Origin: Candidatus Coatesiibacteriota bacterium
GTDB taxonomy: Bacteria; RBG-13-66-14
Assembly (NCBI GenBank): GCA_014728185.1
Contig: WJMB01000094.1
Span: forward strand, 1-5,192
Direction of reading: 5' to 3'
DNA length: 5,192 bases
Shown here one piece after another: positions 1 to 4,597 of the stretch; positions within the stretch are counted from its first letter, which is position 1, and each line of letters opens with the position of its first letter. The notes below the pieces were generated by a model. The model saw only the letters and a program-made list of their open reading frames with translations, made no database searches and was not told the origin of the DNA. Both the position numbers and the translations under genes were made by a program.

Positions 1-427
1 CGAGCTGGGTCTGGAGGGCGTCGTCACTCTGGAGCCCGCCGTCCCGCTGCACCGCATCACCGAGCGCCAACTGGCCGCCGACATCCTGCTGGTCATCCTC
101 GAGGACTCGCCGACCAACCGGGTGATCACCGGCGGCAAGATTTACGAGTGCCTGCGCGCCGGCAAGCCGATCCTGGGGATCATGCACCCCGACTCCAGCG
201 CCGCCCGGCTCATCGAGGACCTCAACGCCGGATCGGTAGCGCCCTACGGCGACGCCGCCGCCATCGCCCGGACCCTGGACAAACTCCACGCCGGGGTGAC
301 CTCGGGCGGCTTCGCCTACGGCGGTCAGGCCCGCGACGAGTTCGTCCGCCGCACCAGCTTCGCCGCCCTGGCCGCCGAGCACGCCGCGCTCTACACCGAG
401 CTGCTCCGCGCCCGCGGCTTGGGCTGA
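1..427 (+). CDS. Glycosyltransferase, GT4-like, C-terminal part (5' end outside window)
   Basis: An open frame enters from the left edge (first full codon at base 2) and ends at TGA 425-427, giving 141 residues. It looks like the C-terminal nucleotide-sugar-binding half of a GT-B fold, family GT4 glycosyltransferase. A segment like the usual 'aDill' strand (residues 26-32) is followed by KIYECLRAGKPILGI at 46-60, matching the family's K-[LIF]-x-E-[YC]-L-x-[AS]-G-K-P-[IV]-[LI] signature. Next come a Ser-Ala-Ala-Arg-Leu-Ile helix (65-71) and the 'GSVAPYGD' turn (77-84), then helices typical of the end of such enzymes. The Glu of KIYE is the likely sugar-nucleotide contact. Acceptor and donor cannot be read from this fragment. 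A role in surface glycan synthesis is inferred only from family and from uppP downstream. The family call is fairly sure; the exact function is unknown. Confidence 0.85.
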   Translation, partial: ELGLEGVVTLEPAVPLHRITERQLAADILLVILEDSPTNRVITGGKIYECLRAGKPILGIMHPDSSAARLIEDLNAGSVAPYGDAAAIARTLDKLHAGVTSGGFAYGGQARDEFVRRTSFAALAAEHAALYTELLRARGLG

Positions 428-430
428 GTG

Positions 431-460
431 CTGTCATCCCGACGCCCTTTGTTGTATCCT
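431..460 (+). promoter_or_regulatory. Possible sigma70-like promoter for uppP
   Basis: CTGTCA at 431-436 (four of six to TTGACA) is followed after 18 bases by TATCCT at 455-460 (four of six to TATAAT). It lies just downstream of the glycosyltransferase stop and would start RNA near 467, before the uppP SD site. Both boxes are weak, and uppP could equally be read through from the gene upstream. Confidence 0.25.
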
Positions 461-475
461 TGCAGCAACCTCGTT

Positions 476-485
476 GGAAGGAAGG
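476..485 (+). promoter_or_regulatory. Strong Shine-Dalgarno site that fixes the TTG start of uppP
   Basis: GGAAGGAAGG lies four bases before TTG 490. It is the reason for preferring this rare start over in-frame codons further upstream, which lack a comparable site. The protein then begins MNLIQAAALGFVQGATEF, as expected for the N-terminus of UppP. Confidence 0.75.
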
Positions 486-489
486 CCCC

Positions 490-1329
490 TTGAACCTCAT
501 CCAGGCCGCCGCCCTGGGCTTCGTCCAGGGGGCCACCGAGTTCCTGCCCATCTCCAGCTCCGGCCATCTGGTCATCGTCGGTGAGCTCCTGGGGGTCACC
601 CCGGAGAGCAACCTGGCCTTCGGCATCTTCCTCCACCTGGCCACGGCCCTGGCCGTGCTGGTTTACTTCGGTCGACGCTTCCTCGGCCTGGTCCGGGTGC
701 TCTTCGTCAACCCGGCGCGCAAGCTCCGCGGGCGGGCGATTCCCGAGGGCGACCGCCGCCTGGGCCGCCTGCTGGTGGGTATCGTAATCGGGACCCTGCC
801 GGCGGTGGCCGTGGGTCTGCTGCTGCGCGGTCAGATAGAGGAAGCCTTCCAGGCCCCGCGCCTGGCCGGCTGGATGCTGCTGGTCACCGCTCTGATCCTG
901 TTCAGCCTGCGCCTGCGCCGTCGCGAGGCCGCGCCCGAGAGCGAAGAGGGCGCCCCCCCCGCGCCCAACTGGTGGCGCTCCCTCTCGATCGGCTTCGCCC
1001 AGGCCCTGGCGATCCTGCCGGGGATCAGCCGCAGCGGGTCGACCATCGCCGCCGGCATCCACCTGGACCTCGAACAGAGCCGGGCCGCCGAGTTCAGCTT
1101 CCTGCTCTCCCTGCCAGCCATCCTGGGCGCCAACCTCCTCGAACTCGGCGACGCCCTCGCCCTGGGGAACTGGCTGCCCTGGCCCGTCTACCTCATCGGC
1201 GGCCTGACCGCCTTCGTGACCGCCCTGGGCGCCATCAAGCTGGTGATGAAGACCGTCCAGGCCGGGCGCTTCTGGCTCTTCGGCTTCTACTGCCTGGCCG
1301 CCGGTGTGGCTACGCTGTTTATCGCCTAA
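490..1329 (+). CDS. uppP: Undecaprenyl-diphosphatase (UppP/BacA family)
   Basis: This 279-residue integral membrane enzyme removes a phosphate from undecaprenyl diphosphate, regenerating the C55-P carrier for peptidoglycan and other surface polymers; the family also underlies bacitracin tolerance. Both family signatures are intact. Motif 1, QGATEFLPISSSGHL (13-27), holds the (E/Q)xxxE pair Q13/E17, the serine run and H26. Motif 2, PGISRSGST (177-185), holds the presumed catalytic R181. Several hydrophobic segments span the chain, including about 42-60, 92-112, 125-140, 204-217, 231-250 and 260-278, with a charged loop at 143-158. AEFSFLLSLPAILGA (200-214) is also typical. The length fits the family (about 265-280). 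An upstream in-frame extension is rejected because it is a shadow of the glycosyltransferase frame. The gene follows the glycosyltransferase by 62 bases and ends in a terminator, so it may be the last gene of that unit. Confidence 0.96.
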   Translation: MNLIQAAALGFVQGATEFLPISSSGHLVIVGELLGVTPESNLAFGIFLHLATALAVLVYFGRRFLGLVRVLFVNPARKLRGRAIPEGDRRLGRLLVGIVIGTLPAVAVGLLLRGQIEEAFQAPRLAGWMLLVTALILFSLRLRRREAAPESEEGAPPAPNWWRSLSIGFAQALAILPGISRSGSTIAAGIHLDLEQSRAAEFSFLLSLPAILGANLLELGDALALGNWLPWPVYLIGGLTAFVTALGAIKLVMKTVQAGRFWLFGFYCLAAGVATLFIA

Positions 1330-1351
1330 TCGATCGCGCCGATCGATTTTT
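1328..1351 (+). terminator. Rho-independent terminator overlapping the uppP stop codon
   Basis: A perfect 9-bp stem pairs AATCGATCG (1328-1336) with CGATCGATT (1340-1348) around a CGC loop. The run TTTTT (1347-1351) begins at the stem's 3' end. The 5' arm starts inside the TAA stop (1327-1329). This is a compact intrinsic terminator and should separate uppP from ftsK transcription. Confidence 0.75.
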
Positions 1352-1415
1352 GCTTCGAGTAGCTGGATGGGGCTTTCCAAGGCGGCGCGCTCTTGGGTCG
1401 CTCCCAGCGGGTAGA

Positions 1416-1442
1416 TTGGCTACTTGGTCCAACTGGTGTAAT
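1416..1442 (+). promoter_or_regulatory. Candidate extended -10 promoter for ftsK
   Basis: TGTAAT (1437-1442) matches five of six of TATAAT and is preceded by TG at 1434-1435, an extended -10 pattern. TTGGCT (1416-1421) is a possible -35 at a short 15-base spacing. RNA would start near 1449. Two small dyads overlap it: GTAG/CTAC (1411-1414, 1420-1423) and TTGG/CCAA (1424-1427, 1429-1432). They might be an operator, but this is unproven. Confidence 0.35.
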
Positions 1443-1604
1443 CTTCTGCTAAGCGATGGTTTATCAGCCGCCTACCTGAGCGCCCGGCTGCAACGCTTAT
1501 CCAGGATCCTCAGTGATACGGATGCTGCAGAGGGTTCCGAGCCCCATGCAAATCTGCTCTACCGCCGCACCTGAGTAACTCCGTCATATCGAGATCAACC
1601 CGCC

Positions 1605-1611
1605 GAGGAAG
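1605..1611 (+). promoter_or_regulatory. Shine-Dalgarno site for the GTG start of ftsK
   Basis: GAGGAAG sits three bases before GTG 1615. An in-frame TAA at 1576-1578 closes the frame upstream, and no other start codon lies between it and 1615, so the start is well fixed. Confidence 0.75.
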
Positions 1612-1614
1612 ACC

Positions 1615-3483
1615 GTGACCGCCGGGAGACGCAAGTCCAGCCGCCGCAAACGCAAGAGCCGCCGCAGCCTCGGCTGGGGTGTGATACTGCTCGTCGTCGG
1701 CCTCTTCTCCCTGGTCTGCCAGATCAGCGCCCTGGGGGCCGTCGACGGTGCCGTCTCTTCCTTCGTCGGCGCCCTCGGTCAGGACTGGGGCCGCGCCCAG
1801 CTCGGCCTTTTCGGCTATCCGGCCCTGGCCCTGCCCCTGGTGGCCGCCTACGCCGGGCTGGCCTTGCTGCGCGGAACCACCGAGCGCCTGCTGCGCCAAC
1901 TGCTGGGCTTTATACTGCTGATCGCATCCCTGGCCGTCTTCTTCGCCCTGGCCGCCCCCGAGGCCGTCGCCCCGGTGACCTTCGGCGGCTGGTTCGGAGC
2001 CTGGGCCCACGGCGGGCTCCACGCCGCCCTCGGCGGGCTGGGCACCGTCCTGATCGCCGTTCTGGCGTTGCTCTTCGGTTTCACCCTGGCCACCGGGGTG
2101 CGCTTCTCCGAGATCCTCGATTTCCTCGGTCGCGGCGGCAAGAGCGTCGGCCGGGCCGTGGGACGCGGCGCCAAGGCTGTGGGCCGCGCCGTGCGCGAGG
2201 TGGCCGCTTCCGAAGAAGCCCCCGCGACCCCACCGGCCGACCCGTCGCAAACCGAGTCCCCGTCCAACCCGGCACCCTCAGACGAGCCCGTCGCCAAGCC
2301 CGTTCGCCGCGGCCTGGAACCCGTCAGCGGTGGAACGGCCGGACCGCCGCCCCTCGACCTCCTCGGTCCCGCCGGGGAGACCGAGACGCCTCCCGACGGT
2401 CTGGATGCCGCCTGGGGTGAGACCCTGCGCGCCTTCCTCGAACAGCGCGCCGTCGCCGCCAATATAATCGGCTACGAGCGCGGACCGGCCCTGGGCGTCT
2501 TCGAACTCCGCCTGGCCCCCCGCGAGCGGATCAACAACCTCGAGAGGCTGGCCCCGGAGCTGGCCCTGGCCCTCCAGGCCCCCGCCGTGCGCATCGTCCC
2601 CCGGCCCGAGCGCGGCAGCGTCGACATCGAGGTTCCCCTGGCCGAGCGCGACACCGTCCCCCTGCGCCGTCTGCTCGAAGAGCCGGCCTGGCAGTCCCAT
2701 CCCGCGCCCCTGACCTTCCCCGTCGGTCTGCGCCTCGACGGCGCCGTCGAACTCGCCGACCTCGCCCAACTGCCCCACCTGCTCATCGCCGGGACCACGG
2801 GCTCGGGCAAGAGCGTCTTCCTCAACGCCCTGCTGCTCTCCCTGCTCTGCCGCGTCGGCCCCCAAACCCTGCGCCTGCTGCTCATCGACCCCGGCCGCGT
2901 CGAGCTGACCCCCTACACCGGGCTGCCCCATTTAATCGTCCCACCGGTCATCGACCCCCTGGCCGCCCTGGGCGAGCTCGAAGCCCTCGTTCAGGAAATG
3001 GACCAGCGCTACCAACTGCTGGCCCGGGCGCGCAAGCGCTCCCTCGAAAGCTACAACGCCGCCGCCGAGGCCGAGGGCCGCGACCCCCTGCCCTGGGTCG
3101 TCGTCGCCGTCGACGAGCTGGCCGAGCTGATGGTCGCCACCGGGCGCGGCGTCGAACAGCCCCTGTCCCGCCTGGCCCAGATGGCCCGCGCCGTCGGCAT
3201 CCACCTCGTCGCCGCCACCCAACGCCCCAGCGTCGACGTCGTCACCGGCGTCCTCAAGGCCAACTTCCCCAGCCGCGCCGCCTTCAAGGTCCGCTCCGCC
3301 GTCGACTCCCGCGTCATCCTCGACCAGGGCGGCGCCGAGAAGCTCCTCGGCCGGGGCGATATGCTCTTCCTCCCCGTGGGCGCCGCCGAACCGCTGCGCC
3401 TCCAGGGGGCCTACGTCGATGAAGGCGCCGTCAGCGCCGTGGTGCGACACTGGCGGGGAACCCCGCCGACCTCGGCTTCGTAA
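1615..3483 (+). CDS. ftsK: FtsK/SpoIIIE-type DNA translocase lacking the gamma domain
   Basis: This 622-residue protein is a membrane-anchored, ATP-driven double-stranded DNA pump of the division site. A basic N-terminus (5-17) precedes four membrane segments (about 19-42, 63-85, 96-116, 136-162). A short Pro/Ala/Glu-rich linker (about 195-262) follows, then the alpha domain (about 263-345) and the RecA-like beta motor. Walker A is GTTGSGKS (393-400), Walker B VVVAVDELAEL ends in D500-E501, and ATQRPS (534-539) is the usual sensor-like motif. ANFPSRAAFKVRSAVDSR (549-566) and LDQGGAEKLLGRGDML (569-584) are classic FtsK sequence. The chain stops soon after LQGAYVDEGAVSAVVRHW (596-613), so the winged-helix gamma domain that reads polar DNA motifs and activates XerCD in well-studied FtsKs is absent. 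The usual Lys of 'DPK' is Gly (DPGRVELT, 425-432). Family is near certain; chromosome orientation sensing is doubtful. Confidence 0.95.
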   Translation: MTAGRRKSSRRKRKSRRSLGWGVILLVVGLFSLVCQISALGAVDGAVSSFVGALGQDWGRAQLGLFGYPALALPLVAAYAGLALLRGTTERLLRQLLGFILLIASLAVFFALAAPEAVAPVTFGGWFGAWAHGGLHAALGGLGTVLIAVLALLFGFTLATGVRFSEILDFLGRGGKSVGRAVGRGAKAVGRAVREVAASEEAPATPPADPSQTESPSNPAPSDEPVAKPVRRGLEPVSGGTAGPPPLDLLGPAGETETPPDGLDAAWGETLRAFLEQRAVAANIIGYERGPALGVFELRLAPRERINNLERLAPELALALQAPAVRIVPRPERGSVDIEVPLAERDTVPLRRLLEEPAWQSHPAPLTFPVGLRLDGAVELADLAQLPHLLIAGTTGSGKSVFLNALLLSLLCRVGPQTLRLLLIDPGRVELTPYTGLPHLIVPPVIDPLAALGELEALVQEMDQRYQLLARARKRSLESYNAAAEAEGRDPLPWVVVAVDELAELMVATGRGVEQPLSRLAQMARAVGIHLVAATQRPSVDVVTGVLKANFPSRAAFKVRSAVDSRVILDQGGAEKLLGRGDMLFLPVGAAEPLRLQGAYVDEGAVSAVVRHWRGTPPTSAS

Positions 3484-3514
3484 GCAGGTAATCCCCGATC
3501 TCGGCGGCGACGGA

Positions 3515-3591
3515 GGCGGTGGCGCGCTTGTTGCGACGGTGGTCGTGGGAGAAAGGCGCGGTTTCGAACCCGCAAGAAGCGTGCCACCGCC
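3515..3591. repeat. Long imperfect inverted repeat (21-bp arms) 3' of ftsK
   Basis: The arm 3515-3535 pairs with 3571-3591 over 21 positions, with one G-T wobble (3524/3582) and one G-G mismatch (3530/3576). The 35-base centre ends in its own small hairpin, GGTT-TCG-AACC (3560-3570). An outer TCGGCG (3501-3506) can pair with CGCCGA (3599-3604) across a small internal loop. No T-run follows directly, so it is not a standard terminator. It could be an mRNA-end stabiliser, part of a small RNA, an intergenic repeat unit, or a relic of a small mobile element. Confidence 0.7.
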
Positions 3592-3596
3592 GGTTC

Positions 3597-3630
3597 AACG
3601 CCGACGGCTCAGTTTGTCGGTCGGTGTTTT
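3597..3630 (+). terminator. Possible terminator after ftsK
   Basis: AACGCCGAC (3597-3605) pairs with GTCGGTGTT (3620-3628), a 9-bp stem with one G-T wobble and a 14-base loop. TTTT occupies 3627-3630. The U-tract is short and partly within the stem, and the loop is large, so termination strength is uncertain. Its 5' arm shares 3599-3604 with the outer stem of the adjacent inverted repeat, so the two cannot form together. Confidence 0.4.
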
Positions 3631-3694
3631 GACGCTGTTCGATCGGCCTCGGCGGCGAGATTACCTTGCGCTTTGACTGTCAGGTCGGATAGAG

Positions 3695-3719
3695 GCTGCT
3701 GGATTAAGGAGCTGCTGGA
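3695..3719 (+). repeat. Short direct repeat GCTGCTGGA
   Basis: GCTGCTGGA is present at 3695-3703 and 3711-3719, separated by seven bases (16-base period). An SD-like TAAGGAG (3705-3711) lies between the copies. The significance is unknown. Confidence 0.45.
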
Positions 3720-3873
3720 GAGTGAAGTGCGGCACTTATTGTCAGACCCTGGCGGACCTCAATTGACTGCCGTTTCGTTGACGGAGCATCCAACCCCGCC
3801 GACAGCCCGAGGGCTGATAAGTCCCCGCTTTGTGTTGCCTGGTTTCGCGCTAACCGGCCGCTATTCGATACCC

Positions 3874-3900
3874 TTGATTCCACAGTGGCTTTGATATAAA
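3874..3900 (+). promoter_or_regulatory. Candidate promoter for lolA and the downstream gene
   Basis: TTGATT (3874-3879, four of six) and TATAAA (3895-3900, five of six) are spaced by 15 bases. They lie about 50 bases before the lolA ATG, predicting an RNA start near 3907. The spacing is short, but the -10 box stands out in this GC-rich sequence and follows a probable transcription break after ftsK. Confidence 0.45.
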
Positions 3901-3933
3901 GCTGCCTCCCGCTCCGTTTTCGCTCCGCTCCCC

Positions 3934-3947
3934 TAACCGGTAGGTTA
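3934..3947 (+). promoter_or_regulatory. Weak ribosome-binding region of lolA within a small hairpin
   Basis: The only SD-like bases before ATG 3950 are AGG at 3942-3944, a weak match. They overlap the GGTTA arm (3943-3947) of a hairpin with TAACC (3934-3938) and loop GGTA. The structure could limit initiation, although five base pairs is a short stem. Confidence 0.4.
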
Positions 3948-3949
3948 CG

Positions 3950-4597
3950 ATGCGACGCTTCATCACGATTCTGCTCACCCTGCTCATTCTCCTCCCCCTG
4001 GCCGCCGCGGCCCTGACCATCGACGAGATCGTCGAGCGCGTCAAGGCCGTCTACGCCGAGGCCGAGACCCTCTCCTGCGACCTGCGCCGGGTGACCACCT
4101 CGGCCATGCTCGGCCGGCGCCGCGTGCTGATCGGCACCCTGCGCATGGCCCTGCCCGACCGCTTCCACATCGCCTACACCACCCCCCAGGAGCAGTACCT
4201 GACCTGCGACGGCGAGACGGTCTGGATGTACACGCCGCAGAACGAGCAGGTGGTCTACGGCCCGGTCGAAGACTACCGCGAGCGACGGATGCTGGCCGAC
4301 CTGGTGGGCTACTTCGAGCGCGACTACGCCTACATCCTCGACGGAACCGAGGAGGTCAACGGCCGCGCAACCCATCGCCTGGCGATGACGGCCCGCGAGG
4401 CCGACAACCCCTACCCGGCCGGCGCGCTCTGGATCGACGCCGAGCTCTGGCTGCCTGTGATGGTCGAGCTGGTCGACGAGCAGGGCTACAAGCTGAGCTA
4501 CCGGCTGTCCAACATCGAGCTCAATGTCGACCTGCCGGCGGGAATCTTCGGCGATCCTGCGCCGGCGGGGGTCGAGCGGGTGGAGGTCAATCCGTGA
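3950..4597 (+). CDS. lolA: Periplasmic lipoprotein carrier, LolA family
   Basis: The 215-residue product starts with a Sec signal peptide: basic MRR, a hydrophobic core (4-17) and a likely cut after A21 in LAAAA. No cysteine follows the cut, so it is a soluble periplasmic protein. LolA takes lipoproteins from the inner-membrane LolCDE complex and carries them to the outer membrane. The core GTLRMALPDRFHIAYTTPQE (62-81) followed by DGETVWMYTPQNEQVV (87-102) aligns without gaps to E. coli LolA's stretch from GDLWVKRP to SDGKTLWFYNP. The end, VDLPAGIFGDPAPAGVERV (193-211), fits the family's final strand. At the E. coli Arg43 position there is Leu68. Mature-region cysteines at 43 and 86 are unusual and might form a disulfide. 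The position downstream of ftsK matches E. coli gene order. A LolA-like relative with a different cargo is the main alternative. Confidence 0.82.
   Translation: MRRFITILLTLLILLPLAAAALTIDEIVERVKAVYAEAETLSCDLRRVTTSAMLGRRRVLIGTLRMALPDRFHIAYTTPQEQYLTCDGETVWMYTPQNEQVVYGPVEDYRERRMLADLVGYFERDYAYILDGTEEVNGRATHRLAMTAREADNPYPAGALWIDAELWLPVMVELVDEQGYKLSYRLSNIELNVDLPAGIFGDPAPAGVERVEVNP
4582..4587 (+). promoter_or_regulatory. Shine-Dalgarno site inside lolA for the next gene
   Basis: GGAGGT lies six bases before GTG 4594, ideal spacing. A second in-frame GTG at 4600 would be 12 bases away, so 4594 is preferred. The site is within lolA coding sequence, as expected for translationally coupled genes. Confidence 0.75.

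Larger units (their letters stand above)
1330..1614 (+). other. Gene-free gap between uppP and ftsK
   Basis: These 285 bases carry no credible gene; open frames crossing them lack SD sites and family-like sequence. By eye they are less GC-rich than the flanking genes. They contain the uppP terminator, a bulged hairpin (CGC 1388-1390 with GCG 1407-1409, and TGGG 1394-1397 with CCCA 1403-1406), a candidate promoter around 1416-1442, and the ftsK SD site. A possible RNA leader of about 165 bases would precede ftsK if that promoter is used. No tRNA or recognised riboswitch was found. Confidence 0.6.
3500..3658 (+). repeat. 11-base direct repeat pair flanking the hairpin region
   Basis: CTCGGCGGCGA occurs at 3500-3510 and again at 3648-3658, bracketing the hairpin and possible terminator. 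Just outside lie inverted GGTAATC (3487-3493) and GATTACC (3659-3665). Direct plus inverted repeats around a roughly 180-base unit resemble a small mobile or intergenic repeat element, but the repeats are short and GC-rich enough to arise by chance. Confidence 0.4.
3484..3949 (+). other. Gene-free structured gap between ftsK and lolA
   Basis: These 466 bases hold no convincing gene. A 73-codon frame from TTG 3673 and an extension of a frame from 3419 lack SD sites and resemble no family I know. No gamma domain is visible in any frame. Contents in order: a long inverted repeat (3515-3591), an overlapping possible terminator (3597-3630), an 11-base direct repeat (3500-3510 and 3648-3658), inverted GGTAATC/GATTACC (3487-3493, 3659-3665), a 9-base tandem-like repeat (3695-3719), a small CAGCCC/GGGCTG hairpin (3803-3816), a promoter (3874-3900), and a pyrimidine-rich leader with three CGCTCC copies (3910-3915, 3921-3926, 3926-3931). 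By eye the 3' two thirds are less GC-rich than the genes. Confidence 0.6.

Noticed and set aside
148..489. In-frame N-terminal extension of uppP
   Set aside because: It is an Arg/Pro-rich shadow of the glycosyltransferase in another frame. UppP homology begins at TTG 490 behind a strong SD site.
391..1380. Long minus-strand frames opposite uppP, ftsK and lolA
   Set aside because: They are Gly/Gln/Ala/Arg-rich products of GC-rich codon bias on the opposite strand, with no domain signature.
1500..1600. tRNA-like D-arm text (GGTAGAGCAG) on the minus strand upstream of ftsK
   Set aside because: No matching anticodon stem or T-arm follows, and no acceptor pairing can be built.
3520..3592. tRNA-like GGTTTCGAACC with a nearby CCA (3584-3586)
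   Set aside because: The loop has an extra T relative to a T-arm, no acceptor, D or anticodon arms fit, and the bases are better explained by the 21-bp inverted repeat.
3484..3676. Remnant of an FtsK gamma domain by frameshift
   Set aside because: Reading the three forward frames shows none of the expected winged-helix sequence.
3705..3766. Tiny 14-codon frame (GTG 3722) behind TAAGGAG
   Set aside because: The SD-like site is good and a leader peptide is conceivable, but the frame is too short and has no attenuator that would explain it.
3673..3894. 73-codon open frame from a TTG in the ftsK-lolA gap
   Set aside because: It has no SD site, no recognisable domain and no coding-like composition matching its GC-rich neighbours.
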